Part shown: positions 1 to 8,496 of the stretch, piece after piece
Layout: the number at the start of each line of letters is the position of its first letter
Numbering within the stretch: position 1 is the first letter of the stretch
Assembly (NCBI GenBank): GCA_040905445.1
Contig: JBBDRN010000042.1
Location: 1-64,000 of the forward strand
Length of the DNA: 64,000 nucleotides
DNA from: SKPT01 sp040905445
Lineage (GTDB): Bacteria; Planctomycetota; Phycisphaerae; Phycisphaerales; Phycisphaeraceae
Direction of reading: 5' to 3'
Notes under the pieces: model-generated
What the model was told of the DNA's origin: nothing
The model's database searches: none
Seen by the model: only the letters and a program-made list of their open reading frames with translations
Translations under genes and position numbers: made by a program

Positions 1-828
1 GGGAGTGTGGCGGGGGGTGTGGCGGGGGCGGGGGAGGGCGGCGGTGGCGAGCAGGCGTGCGGCGAACGGGAGGCCCTGCAGGAGGTAGCGGCGGGCGAGG
101 CGGCGGGGCTCCTGGGCCAGGCGGTGGACCCACTCCAGGCCCAGGCGCTGCATCCAGCGCGGCGCGCGGCGGACGTGGCCGGCGACGAAGCTGAAGCTGA
201 TGCCCACGCCGAGCCACCAGGCGTCGGGCAATGCCGGGCGGAGGCGGGCGATCAGCCGTTCCTGCTTCGGTGAGCCGAGGGCGACGTAGACGATGTCGGG
301 GCGGGCGCTGACGAGGGTGTCGGCCATGTCGCGGATGAACCGGGCGTCGTCCTCGAATCCCGGCGGGGGGCAGAGCGTGCCGACGACGCGCAGGCCCGGC
401 GCGTGCTGCTGGAGGATGCGAGCGGCGGCGTCGGCGGTGCCCGGCTCGCCGCCGAGCAGGAAGACGGAGCGATCGGCGTCGCCAGCGGCGCGCGTCAGCG
501 ACCAGATGAGCTGCGAGCCGGCGACGCGCTCGGGCAGCGGTGTGCGCTGCAACCGGGCGGCCCAGATCAGCGGCATGCCGTCCGCAACGCGCAGGTCGGC
601 GGTGAGGCAGAGCTCGCGGAACTCGGCGTCGCGCGTCAGACGGCGAAGGTGATCGAGGTTGGGCGTAACGACCCACCCCCCCGTCCCCGCGTCGAGGCCG
701 GCGAGGATGTGGCCGATCGCCTGCTGTTCGGTGACAGCGTGGAGCGGGACGCCGGCGAGGGTGACGGTGGGGAGCGCGGTGGTGGCGACGGGGGCGGCGG
801 ACGTGGTGGTGGGGGTTGGGGTGGGCAT
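1..828 (-). CDS. WecG/TagA/CpsF-family glycosyltransferase (3' end missing)
   Basis: Open reading frame with an ATG at 828 that continues past the left edge without a stop (276 codons visible). Family signatures are visible in order: TPNLDHL near the start, the VADGMPLIWAARL region, FLLGGEPGTAD, the CPPPGF segment and IVYVALGSPKQERLI. This family (GT26) transfers sugars such as ManNAc(A) or glucose to a lipid-linked intermediate at the inner face of the membrane. It is the last visible gene of the long leftward polysaccharide cluster, 37 nt after the preceding GT2 gene. The N-terminus has a short Thr/Pro-rich stretch before the domain. The family is sure; donor sugar and acceptor are unknown. 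Confidence 0.88.
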   Translation of the reverse strand, partial: MPTPTPTTTSAAPVATTALPTVTLAGVPLHAVTEQQAIGHILAGLDAGTGGWVVTPNLDHLRRLTRDAEFRELCLTADLRVADGMPLIWAARLQRTPLPERVAGSQLIWSLTRAAGDADRSVFLLGGEPGTADAAARILQQHAPGLRVVGTLCPPPGFEDDARFIRDMADTLVSARPDIVYVALGSPKQERLIARLRPALPDAWWLGVGISFSFVAGHVRRAPRWMQRLGLEWVHRLAQEPRRLARRYLLQGLPFAARLLATAALPRPRHTPRHTP

Positions 829-865
829 GGACGGCGTCGGCACCGTGTTTGTCGGCCAATGGGGG

Positions 866-1978
866 TCAGGGGCGCGGGGCGGCGGTGGGTTGCCAGTGGG
901 TGGCCTGGTGGGATTCGGTGTCGGCGGTGGCGCGAGCCTTGCCGCGGAAGAGGCAGGCCCATTGGTAGCGGCGGAGGAAGCGGCGGAAGGCGCGGTCGGG
1001 GTAGCGGGGCTCGCGGGTGATTATGGCGTGGGTGTAGCCGACCCACATCGCCAGGCCGCCGAGGATGTAGGGCGGGCGCGTCATGCGGTAGAGGGCGCTG
1101 GCGGTCATGTAGGCAAGGCTGGTGCCCATGAAGTGCTGGCCGAAGCCGTGGCGCATTCGGCCGCGCCAGATGCCCTTGTCGCTGGAGCCCATGGGTCGCA
1201 GGTGGGTGAAGCGCAGCTCGGAGTCGTCCCAGCTCGCGGCCTGCCAGCCGAGCATGCGGGCGCGGTGGCAGTCGATGCCGTCCCACATGACCTGTCGGAC
1301 GAAGCCGCCGATCTGCTCGAAGCATGGGGTGCGGTAGAACTTGGTCATGCCAGCGGACATTTCGTCGCCGAGCTTTTCGCTGACGAGTTGGTCGGTGCGC
1401 GGGTGGGGGTAGTAGGCTTTGCCGGAGCATGTGCCGAGGCGCGGGCTCGCTTCCATGCGTTCGATGAGCGTCTCGAAGTAGCGCGGGGGCAGGTCGAGGT
1501 CGAGGTCGAGCTTGCAGAGGTAGGTGAACGCGGCAGGGTCGATGGTTTCGTAGCCGGCGTAGAAGGCGTCGATGACGCCGGGGCCGACGCTGCGCTTGCC
1601 GCGGTTGGGTCGGCGGACGACGTGGATCCAGTCGTGATCGGCGGCATAAGCGTCGAGGATTTCGCTGGTGCCGTCGGTTGAGCCGTCGTCGACGATGATC
1701 CAGCGGGTGGGCCGGCAGGTCTGGGCGATGACACTGTCGAGGGTGCGGCGGCAGTAGACGGCCTCGTCGCGCGTGGGGCTGATGAGAATGTAGGTGCGGT
1801 CGGGAACACCGTCGGCTGGACCGCCGTTGGAGGGAGCGGCGTTGCGTGGGGTGGTGCTGGTGGCGAGGGCGCTGGTGGCGGGGGCGGGCACACCCGCCCC
1901 TGACCCCTCACTCAAGGGCGGGAGCGCGGAGGGGCCACTGTTGGTGGGCGTGACGGGGTGGGGGTCAGACGGGGACAT
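866..1978 (-). CDS. GT2-family glycosyltransferase
   Basis: 370-residue cytoplasmic glycosyltransferase of the GT-A fold. After a low-complexity Pro/Ala/Ser-rich leader (about residues 1-60) the GT2 domain starts at YILISPTRDEA and shows the nucleotide-binding VDDGSTDGTSE segment. A KLDLDLDLP stretch sits where GT2 enzymes have the DxD metal motif. The ATG at 1978 is preceded by GGAAG about 8 nt upstream and lies inside the end of the amidotransferase gene (14-nt overlap), which suggests translational coupling. Sugar specificity cannot be read from the sequence. The long disordered leader is unusual; a shorter in-frame start is possible. Confidence 0.9.
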   Translation of the reverse strand: MSPSDPHPVTPTNSGPSALPPLSEGSGAGVPAPATSALATSTTPRNAAPSNGGPADGVPDRTYILISPTRDEAVYCRRTLDSVIAQTCRPTRWIIVDDGSTDGTSEILDAYAADHDWIHVVRRPNRGKRSVGPGVIDAFYAGYETIDPAAFTYLCKLDLDLDLPPRYFETLIERMEASPRLGTCSGKAYYPHPRTDQLVSEKLGDEMSAGMTKFYRTPCFEQIGGFVRQVMWDGIDCHRARMLGWQAASWDDSELRFTHLRPMGSSDKGIWRGRMRHGFGQHFMGTSLAYMTASALYRMTRPPYILGGLAMWVGYTHAIITREPRYPDRAFRRFLRRYQWACLFRGKARATADTESHQATHWQPTAAPRP

Positions 1979-3944
1979 CGACGGCTTCCGTGGGCTGGAG
2001 GCTCATGTCGTGGGCGCGGCACCAGCGGAGCAGGGCGAACAGGGCCCAGATGCGGGACCAGTAGATGCCGGGTGCGCCGGCTTCAAACGCGTGCCAGAGA
2101 TTGGCGACAGCGTCGGGCTGCAGCCCGACGCTGATGCAGAGCTCGGCGTCCTCGAGCGTGTCGGCGATCTGGTCACGGAGCTGGCGTCGGCACCAGCGTT
2201 CGATGGGCAGGACGAAGCCGGCCTTGGGGCGGTTGAAGAGGCCCGGGTCGATGCCGTCGAGGGCAAGGTCGCGGAGCAGTTGCTTGCGGCCGAGCGGGTG
2301 GAAGCGGCGCTGCTCGGGGACGAGGGCGAGGGCTTCGATCAACTCGTGGTCGATGAGGGGGACGCGGACCTCGAGCGAGCAGGCCATGGAAGCGGCGTCG
2401 GTGTCAGGCAGGAGGCGTTCGCCAAGGAAGGAGGCGAGTTCGAGGAGGGAGACGGCGTGGAGCGGACCGCTGCCGGCGATGCGGTCGGCCAGCTCATGGG
2501 CGCGGTCGGTGTGGAGGCCGTGCGTCAGCTCGCCGTTGACGAGGCCGGGTTGGAGGCATTGCTTGAGGAAGTGCTGGGAGAAGAGGCCGTAGGCGCTCTG
2601 GTAGACGGCGAGGATGTCGCCGTGGGCGGAGAGCGCATCGCCGAGCTTCCCCCACCGGGTCTGGGACGGGACGGAGCCGGGTCGTCCCTGGATGACGCGG
2701 CTGGCGAGGCCGGCAGTGGCGTGGAGGAGCGTGGTGGGGAACGGGCGCAGGCGTCGGCCCCACTTTGCGGCACGGGGGATGTCGCGGAAGCTGCGGTAGC
2801 CGCCGAAAAGCTCATCGCCGCCAGTGCCGGCGAGAGCAACGGTGAGGCCGGCGTCGCGGACGGCGCGGCTGACGAAGTAGGTGTTGATGCCGTCGAAGGT
2901 GGGTTGGTCGAGGCTGGCGAGGGCGTCGTCGAGCTGGTCGGTGAAGTCGGTTTCGCGCAGGCGCAGCTCGTGGTGGTCGGCGCCGATGGCGCTGGCGACG
3001 GCGCGGGCGTAGGTGGATTCGTCGAAGTCGGCTTCGTCGAAGCTGACGTTGAAGGTGCGCAGGGGTGTGTCGCTGCCGCGCTGGGCGAGGGCGGCGACGG
3101 CGCTGGAGTCGATGCCGCCGGAGAGGAAGATGCCCAGCGGGACGTCGCTGACGAGGCGCTTGTGGACGGCGGCATGGAGCTTGTCACGGAGGTTGCCGAC
3201 GGCTTCGTGCTCGTCGAGGGCATCGGGGACATCACGCGGTGGGGTCCAGTAGCTGACCGGGGCGGTGGCGCGGCCGGCGAGGTCGACCTGGAGGTAGGAA
3301 GCGGGGGGCAGGCGATGGATGTTGGCCACGATGGTGCGCGGGCCGGTGACGTAGCCGTTGAAGACGTAACTGGCGAGGCTGGTGGGGTCGATGCGTCGCG
3401 GGACGAGGTTGGTGGCGAGCAGGGCGCGAAGCTCGGAGGCGAAGAGGAAGGTCTGCTCGCCGTCGTCGTGGTGGATGGTGGTGTGGTAGACGGGCTTGAT
3501 GCCGAGGCGGTCGCGGGCGAGAAGCATGCGCTGGTTCTGGGGGTCCCAGACGGCGAAGGAGAACATGCCGGCGAGACGGCTGACGACGGTGTGGCCGAGG
3601 CTCTGGTAGGCCTTGAGCAGGACCTCGGTGTCGGACTCGGAGCGGAAGGTGTAGCCGGCGCGTCGGAGCTGGTTGCGCAGGGCACGATAGTTGTAGATCT
3701 CACCGTTGTAGCAGAGGGCGTAGCCGGTGTCGGCGTCGACCATGGGCTGGTTGGCGCGTGGGTTGAGGTCGATGATGGCGAGTCGGCGATGGGCGAACTG
3801 GACGCCGTGCGGCGAGTCGGAGGCGTCGGTGGCCCAGTGGCCGTCGCCGTCGGGACCGCGGTGGCGCATGGCATCGTGGGCGAGGCGCAGGCCGCGGGTG
3901 ATGGAGTCGTCGATGTAGCCGATGGCGCCGGCGATGCCGCACAT
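1965..3944 (-). CDS. asnB: Asparagine synthase-type glutamine amidotransferase
   Basis: 659-residue glutamine-hydrolysing asparagine-synthetase family enzyme. The start is fixed by MCGIAGAIGY: the catalytic Cys must be residue 2, so a longer upstream open frame is discarded. The N-terminal Ntn-hydrolase domain shows RHRGPDGDG (28-36), RRLAIIDL (53-60) and NGEIYN (80-85). The C-terminal synthetase domain has the ATP pyrophosphatase P-loop SGGIDSS (275-281) and GTGGDELFGGY. AsnB-like proteins inside exopolysaccharide clusters, notably with PEP-CTERM/exosortase systems, are thought to amidate glycan components rather than make bulk asparagine. The location here, next to a PEP-CTERM gene and glycosyltransferases, fits that. 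The substrate is inferred, not shown. Confidence 0.92.
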   Translation of the reverse strand: MCGIAGAIGYIDDSITRGLRLAHDAMRHRGPDGDGHWATDASDSPHGVQFAHRRLAIIDLNPRANQPMVDADTGYALCYNGEIYNYRALRNQLRRAGYTFRSESDTEVLLKAYQSLGHTVVSRLAGMFSFAVWDPQNQRMLLARDRLGIKPVYHTTIHHDDGEQTFLFASELRALLATNLVPRRIDPTSLASYVFNGYVTGPRTIVANIHRLPPASYLQVDLAGRATAPVSYWTPPRDVPDALDEHEAVGNLRDKLHAAVHKRLVSDVPLGIFLSGGIDSSAVAALAQRGSDTPLRTFNVSFDEADFDESTYARAVASAIGADHHELRLRETDFTDQLDDALASLDQPTFDGINTYFVSRAVRDAGLTVALAGTGGDELFGGYRSFRDIPRAAKWGRRLRPFPTTLLHATAGLASRVIQGRPGSVPSQTRWGKLGDALSAHGDILAVYQSAYGLFSQHFLKQCLQPGLVNGELTHGLHTDRAHELADRIAGSGPLHAVSLLELASFLGERLLPDTDAASMACSLEVRVPLIDHELIEALALVPEQRRFHPLGRKQLLRDLALDGIDPGLFNRPKAGFVLPIERWCRRQLRDQIADTLEDAELCISVGLQPDAVANLWHAFEAGAPGIYWSRIWALFALLRWCRAHDMSLQPTEAVDVPV

Positions 3945-4063
3945 GGTGGAGACCTTGTGGTGGTGGCGGGGTGGTGGCGGGGCGTTTGCGCGATGGACAG
4001 GTGGGCGGGCGTTCGCGGGAACACCGCCCGGGCGTGGGTTGAGATCGGCGCCGCCGCCGCCGA

Positions 4064-5611
4064 CTAGCGGCTCGCGCGTCGCAGCAGGCAGGCGCTGGCC
4101 AGGCCGAGCAGCGTGAAGCTGCCGGGCTCGGGCACGGGGAGCGCGCTGCCGCCACCGACGAGCAGGACGACGAGGGCGGAGACGTCGCGGGTGTCGAAGC
4201 TCGTGTCGGCGTTGATGTCGCCGACGCCTTGCGGGTCGATGCTGAAGGAGGCCGTGTAGAGGGTGGGGTCGACGAGGGCGAGGACGAACGGCGCGATGTC
4301 CGCGCTGTCGGCGAACCCGTCGCCGTTCATGTCGCCGAGGAGCATGGCGAGGCTGTAGTGGGCGCCGATCCACTCGCGGATGGCGGGCGCGTCGTAGCCG
4401 GTGGCGCCGGCGCGGACAGCGTGGATGAAGGACTCCCATGTGCCTTCGCCGCCCATCTCGCGGTCATAGTCGAGGATGGTCAGGGGATTGGGGTGGTCGC
4501 TGACGACGGGGCCGAGCCACTGGGCGGCCGGGTGGTTAAGCGCGAGATCGGAGGGTCCGGGAGCCTCGTGGATGCTGAGGCCGAGGATGTCGATGCGCTG
4601 GCTTTCCCACGCGATGTCCTCGATGTCGAGGGCGCGTCGTTCGAGGAAGGCGGCGAAGTTGTGGCTGAAGACGATGTGGCCGGCGTCGCCGAGGGTGTAT
4701 CCGCTGCCCCGGCCGGTGTCCTCGGCGGCGTGCATGACGATGTTGCCGCGGACGTCGGCGGTGATGGGCTCAAGGCTGGGCTCGACGCCGCGCGGCACGC
4801 CGACCTCGATGCCGATGGGCGCGAGGAGGACGATGTTGTCGTGGATCTGTCCCCCGCCGTTGGCGCGGATGCCGATGTGGTTGGGCCGGATGATGTGGTT
4901 GCCGACGATCCGCACGTCGCCGACGCTGGCCTGGATGTAGAGCCCGTGGCCCCACATGGTGGGCTCGTCGTCGCGCCAGATCGTGTTGCCCTCGATCGTC
5001 AGCCCCGTTAGCCCCGTCGCGTAGATGCCGTTGACGCTGAAGCCGCTGATGTCGTTGCCCCGCAGCGTGATGTCGTGCATGTCATAACTGGCGCCACTCT
5101 CCAACGTGACGCCCGAGCCGAATGCCGAGTCCTCGATGACGACGCGCTGGGTGTTGCGGACCAGGCTGACGCCGCCGGCGAACTGGATGCCGCGAATGGT
5201 GGTGTCCTGAAGGTGGGTCGCCGAGATGCCGCCGCCGATCAACGGGCGGCCGAGGGCGGGGTCGCCGTAGCTGGCGAGCGTGAACGATCCGACACTGTTG
5301 TGGCGCTGGTTGCTGAACACCCCGCCACTGCCGTCCCACGAGTCGCCGGCGTGCAGCAGGATCGTCCCGCGATCCTCGTCGGTGCGGCTGAGCGCCCAGG
5401 CCTGCTCGATGGTGGCGACAGGCGCGTCGAGTGTGCCGGGGTTGGCGTCATCGCCCCCGCCCCCGGAATCGGGGTTGGCGACGTAGATGGGCTGGGCCGT
5501 GACTTGCAGCGTGATGGCGAGCATCAGAAGCGCGGGGACGAGACTGGCGAGGTTGTGGGCGAGGCTCGAGCATTCCCCGGAGACGGGGATGGTCAGGGTG
5601 CGGGAACTCAT
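4064..5611 (-). CDS. PEP-CTERM protein with parallel beta-helix and dockerin-like repeats
   Basis: 515-residue secreted protein. A hydrophobic signal segment (about 20-40, ending near VTAQP) precedes a region of right-handed beta-helix character with repeated turns such as IRGIQFAGG, ITLRGNDISGF and LTIEGNTIWRDD, typical of pectate-lyase-like folds. Two dockerin-like calcium loops follow (GDMNGDGFADSADI and GDINADTSFDTRDV). The C-terminus is a PEP-CTERM sorting signal: VPEPGS, a hydrophobic stretch, then RRASR. Exosortases cut such signals, but none is encoded in this window. The gene sits inside the glycan cluster between a GT4 and the amidotransferase. AAGGGAG precedes the ATG. It may be a structural or glycan-binding surface protein; catalysis cannot be claimed. 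Confidence 0.85.
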   Translation of the reverse strand: MSSRTLTIPVSGECSSLAHNLASLVPALLMLAITLQVTAQPIYVANPDSGGGGDDANPGTLDAPVATIEQAWALSRTDEDRGTILLHAGDSWDGSGGVFSNQRHNSVGSFTLASYGDPALGRPLIGGGISATHLQDTTIRGIQFAGGVSLVRNTQRVVIEDSAFGSGVTLESGASYDMHDITLRGNDISGFSVNGIYATGLTGLTIEGNTIWRDDEPTMWGHGLYIQASVGDVRIVGNHIIRPNHIGIRANGGGQIHDNIVLLAPIGIEVGVPRGVEPSLEPITADVRGNIVMHAAEDTGRGSGYTLGDAGHIVFSHNFAAFLERRALDIEDIAWESQRIDILGLSIHEAPGPSDLALNHPAAQWLGPVVSDHPNPLTILDYDREMGGEGTWESFIHAVRAGATGYDAPAIREWIGAHYSLAMLLGDMNGDGFADSADIAPFVLALVDPTLYTASFSIDPQGVGDINADTSFDTRDVSALVVLLVGGGSALPVPEPGSFTLLGLASACLLRRASR

Positions 5612-5645
5612 GCGGCGTTCTCCCTTGCGGCCGACTGCAGAAATG

Positions 5646-5666
5646 CGCGGCCCTCCGATGGCCGCG
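5646..5666. terminator. Intergenic hairpin between GT4 and PEP-CTERM genes
   Basis: Perfect 7-bp inverted repeat CGCGGCC / GGCCGCG with a 7-nt loop in the 83-nt gap after the GT4 gene and before the PEP-CTERM gene. There is no run of T on either side, so it is only a candidate attenuator or terminator. It would separate the PEP-CTERM gene from the upstream part of the cluster. Confidence 0.35.
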
Positions 5667-5694
5667 GCGAAGCATGGATCTTAGCGATATCGTG

Positions 5695-7029
5695 TCATGC
5701 GCCGACACCATCGTCGCGACCTGGCGTGTGTTGCCGGGAAATTGCGGCGGTGGACGCGTTTGAGGCAAGCGGCGCGGGTATGGCGGACCGGGGTACGGGT
5801 TCGGCGGACGGCAGGTCCGCGGACGGCGCGCGGCCGCGCCGAAAGAGCGCGGCGAGTGTCGCGGCTTCGGTCGGAGCGTGGTGGCGGCGCGCGACGCAGG
5901 CGGCGCCGGCTTCACCCATGGCGCGCAGCTCGTCGACGGGCGTCGTCAGGACGGTGCGCAGCGCGTCGGTTAGCGCGTCGACGGAACCGGCGGGGATGAG
6001 CCAGCCGTTGACGCCGGGCTCAATCAGCTCCGGGATGCCGGCGACGTAGGTGCTGAGCACGGGGCGGTGCAGGGCGAGGGCTTCCATGATGACGACGGGG
6101 AGGCCTTCCGCGAAGCTGGGCAGGACCATGGCGCGGGCGTCGAGGATGTGCTGGCGGACGACGGCGCCGGACCGCCAGCCCGTGACGGTGACGTGATCGC
6201 GGACGGCGAGCTCGTCGATGCGTCGCTCGACGACGTGTCGGAGCGGGCCGTCGCCGACGAGCGTGAGGTGCGGGGGGAAGTCATCGGCGACGAGGCGGGC
6301 AATGGCTTCGATGAGCAGGAGCTGGCCTTTTTCGTAGCCGATGCGGCCGACGCAGGTGAGGTTGGCGTTGTCGGGGACGGGGGTGGCCCGGCCGAGGAAG
6401 GCGGTGTCGACGGCGCAGCGCACAACGTGGACCCTCGACCAGTGCTCGGGCTCGCACCAGCGGACGAGCTGGCTGCGGCCGAAGTCGCTGATGGCGGCGA
6501 TGAAGGCGGCGCGGCGGATCTTCTCGCCCAAGGCGAGGGCTTCGGGCTTGTCGTACTCCTCCGGGCCGTGAACGGTGACGCTGAAGGGCGGGCCGCCGAG
6601 GGCGCTCGTCAACATCGCGACGGTGGCGGAGTTAGTGCCGAAGTGGGCGTGGAGGTGGTCGGCATCGCTGGCGGAAAGCCAGCGGTGGAGCAGGCAGGCC
6701 TCGGCGAGGTAGACGAGGTGTGCGATGAGCCCGCGATGCGAGCGCCAGGCGCAGCGCAGCGCGAGCGCGAGGGTGAGTGCGAACAGGCGCGGGCGCGCGA
6801 CAAGCGCCTGGAGCATGGCCCAGAGCAGCCGCAGGGGCCCCTGCGCAAGGACGGTGCGCGTCTTGTTGAGCTCCGGTTGGTCGTCGGGATCGGGCAGTTC
6901 GTCGCGGTCGGCCGGGCGCAAGGAGTAGCGCTGGACGTCGAAGCCGAGCGTTTCAAGGGCTTGGATCTCGCGTCGGATGAAGCTGTGGCTGACGCGGGGG
7001 TACTGGTTGATGAGGTAGGCGATGCGCAT
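5695..7029 (-). CDS. GT4-family glycosyltransferase (WcaL-like)
   Basis: 444-residue GT-B fold glycosyltransferase. The N-terminal lobe begins MRIAYLINQYPRVSHSF with FIRREIQALE, the pattern of WcaL-like exopolysaccharide GT4 enzymes. The C-terminal lobe carries GRIGYEKGQLLLIEA, LVGDGPLR and the donor-binding PSFAEGLPVVIMEALA (the E-x7-E motif of GT4). The ATG at 7029 matches the usual family N-terminus. A TTG ten codons upstream (7059) with AAGGA before it is an alternative. The tail after about residue 400 is Ala/Pro-rich. Probable role: adding a hexose or deoxyhexose to the repeat unit of the cluster's polysaccharide; specificity unknown. Confidence 0.9.
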   Translation of the reverse strand: MRIAYLINQYPRVSHSFIRREIQALETLGFDVQRYSLRPADRDELPDPDDQPELNKTRTVLAQGPLRLLWAMLQALVARPRLFALTLALALRCAWRSHRGLIAHLVYLAEACLLHRWLSASDADHLHAHFGTNSATVAMLTSALGGPPFSVTVHGPEEYDKPEALALGEKIRRAAFIAAISDFGRSQLVRWCEPEHWSRVHVVRCAVDTAFLGRATPVPDNANLTCVGRIGYEKGQLLLIEAIARLVADDFPPHLTLVGDGPLRHVVERRIDELAVRDHVTVTGWRSGAVVRQHILDARAMVLPSFAEGLPVVIMEALALHRPVLSTYVAGIPELIEPGVNGWLIPAGSVDALTDALRTVLTTPVDELRAMGEAGAACVARRHHAPTEAATLAALFRRGRAPSADLPSAEPVPRSAIPAPLASNASTAAISRQHTPGRDDGVGA

Positions 7030-7078
7030 GTTGGAGGAGGTGTTGCTCAAGGGGGGCAAGTGGTCCTTGTGCCGTCAG

Positions 7079-8491
7079 CTATGGCCGGATCGAGTCGGCC
7101 CGGAGCGGCGGAGTCTGTGACGCGGTTGTCCTGGCGCGGGGGGGGAGGCTGTTGGCGTCGATGGCTGGCTGACGGGCGGCGGGGGCCGCGGCGGCGCGGC
7201 GCTGCTCGGCGGCGAGGATGGAGAGGACGCCGCCGGCAATGAGGTAGAAGAGCGGGTTGGGAAATGCGTTGGCGAGGTTGTCGATCATGTGCAGGGCAGG
7301 GACGAGGGCGAAGGCCATGAGTAACCCGGCACCCGAATCGGACCACAATCGCGGGGGAACGAGCCGGATGAAAAGGGCCAGGGGCAGGAGCAACGTGACG
7401 GTCATGACCGTGAGGCCGACGACGCCGTACATGCTCATGGTGATGGCCCAGTAGCCGTCGGTCAGGCGTGCGCCTTCGCGCCACGGGCCCATGCGGCTCC
7501 AGCCGAGGATCGGGCGTTCGCGGGCACGGGTGAGGAGCTTCTCCTCGGTGCTGATGCGGACGGAAAGGGTGCGGGCACGGCTGCCGTCGACCATGCGCAC
7601 GGCGTCGATGGCAGCTTGGCCGGACCAGAGGCCAGTGGCACGGCTGAGCATGTAGGTGGGCGGGAGGAGCAGGACGGCGAGGAGGGCGAGGCGCGTGCCC
7701 CAAGCGCGGCTGGCGAGCAGGGCGGAGGTGCCGAGGAACATCATGAGGATGCCGCTGGTGACCTTGCAGAGGATAGTCATGCTGACGAGGCCGACGGCGA
7801 TCAGGCCAGGGGGCACCTCGAAGGTTCGGCGGGCCATACCCCACTTGGTGAGGACGGTGGCCATGAGCGCGGCGACGGCCATGAGCATGCTGACGGAGAA
7901 CGCGGTGTCCATGAAAACGGTGGGCTTCCACTGAAGCGGAGTCAGGAACCACCAGGCTTCCCAGTTGGCCGGGGCGCGAAAGCCATAGACATGCAGGTGC
8001 AGATGGGGCGACATCCGCATTTCCCAGATGCAGAACGGGATGTAGACGAGCGCGCCGATGACGATGGCGATGGCGGTCTCGCGCAGGGCGTGGAGGTGGG
8101 TGAGGTAGATGCGGCCGACGAAGTAGGGCATGCCCCACATGACGAGATGCGAGAAGGCGGCCGACAGAGCTTCCCAGGGGTCGGGGTCGTAGTGCAGCGC
8201 CGAGAAGGCGGGCACGAGGATCCACAGGCCGAGGGGGATGTCGAACCAGCGCAGGCGGAAGTGCGAGAGAACCTGGGGGTGGAAGAGAACGGTGCCGAGC
8301 AGGATGCCGCCCATGGTGGCGCTGCTTTTGTCCAGCGCGGGCAGGGCAGGCAGGTTGATGGCGATCAGGGGAAGGAAGAGCCAGCCGCCGATGACGGCGG
8401 TGAGCATCGCGCGCAGAGGCGTGAGATACATGAACAGGCCGAGGACCACGGGGATCCAGGCGAGGAGGATGGCGTTAGCGAGGGCTTGCAT
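7079..8491 (-). CDS. O-antigen ligase/polymerase-like membrane protein (Wzy/WaaL type)
   Basis: 470-residue polytopic membrane protein with about ten or more hydrophobic segments. A large loop around residues 300-350 contains RISTEEKLLTRARERP followed by ILGWSRMG, resembling the RxxxW/NPLxGxG region of the Wzy_C superfamily. These proteins polymerise lipid-linked repeat units or ligate finished chains in the periplasm. The last 50 residues are Ala/Pro-rich and cytoplasmic-looking. It lies 5 nt downstream of a GT4 gene in the same leftward unit and, with the flippase at 18283-19680, indicates a Wzx/Wzy-dependent pathway. Polymerase versus ligase cannot be decided from sequence alone. Confidence 0.82.
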   Translation of the reverse strand: MQALANAILLAWIPVVLGLFMYLTPLRAMLTAVIGGWLFLPLIAINLPALPALDKSSATMGGILLGTVLFHPQVLSHFRLRWFDIPLGLWILVPAFSALHYDPDPWEALSAAFSHLVMWGMPYFVGRIYLTHLHALRETAIAIVIGALVYIPFCIWEMRMSPHLHLHVYGFRAPANWEAWWFLTPLQWKPTVFMDTAFSVSMLMAVAALMATVLTKWGMARRTFEVPPGLIAVGLVSMTILCKVTSGILMMFLGTSALLASRAWGTRLALLAVLLLPPTYMLSRATGLWSGQAAIDAVRMVDGSRARTLSVRISTEEKLLTRARERPILGWSRMGPWREGARLTDGYWAITMSMYGVVGLTVMTVTLLLPLALFIRLVPPRLWSDSGAGLLMAFALVPALHMIDNLANAFPNPLFYLIAGGVLSILAAEQRRAAAAPAARQPAIDANSLPPRARTTASQTPPLRADSIRP

Positions 8492-8496
8492 GTTGT

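Noticed and set aside
1794..4067. A 757-codon plus-strand open frame opposite the amidotransferase and GT2 genes
   Set aside because: Its product is Gly/Ala/Glu/Val-rich without any domain, while the minus strand encodes complete, motif-bearing enzymes. Long antisense frames are expected at this GC content.
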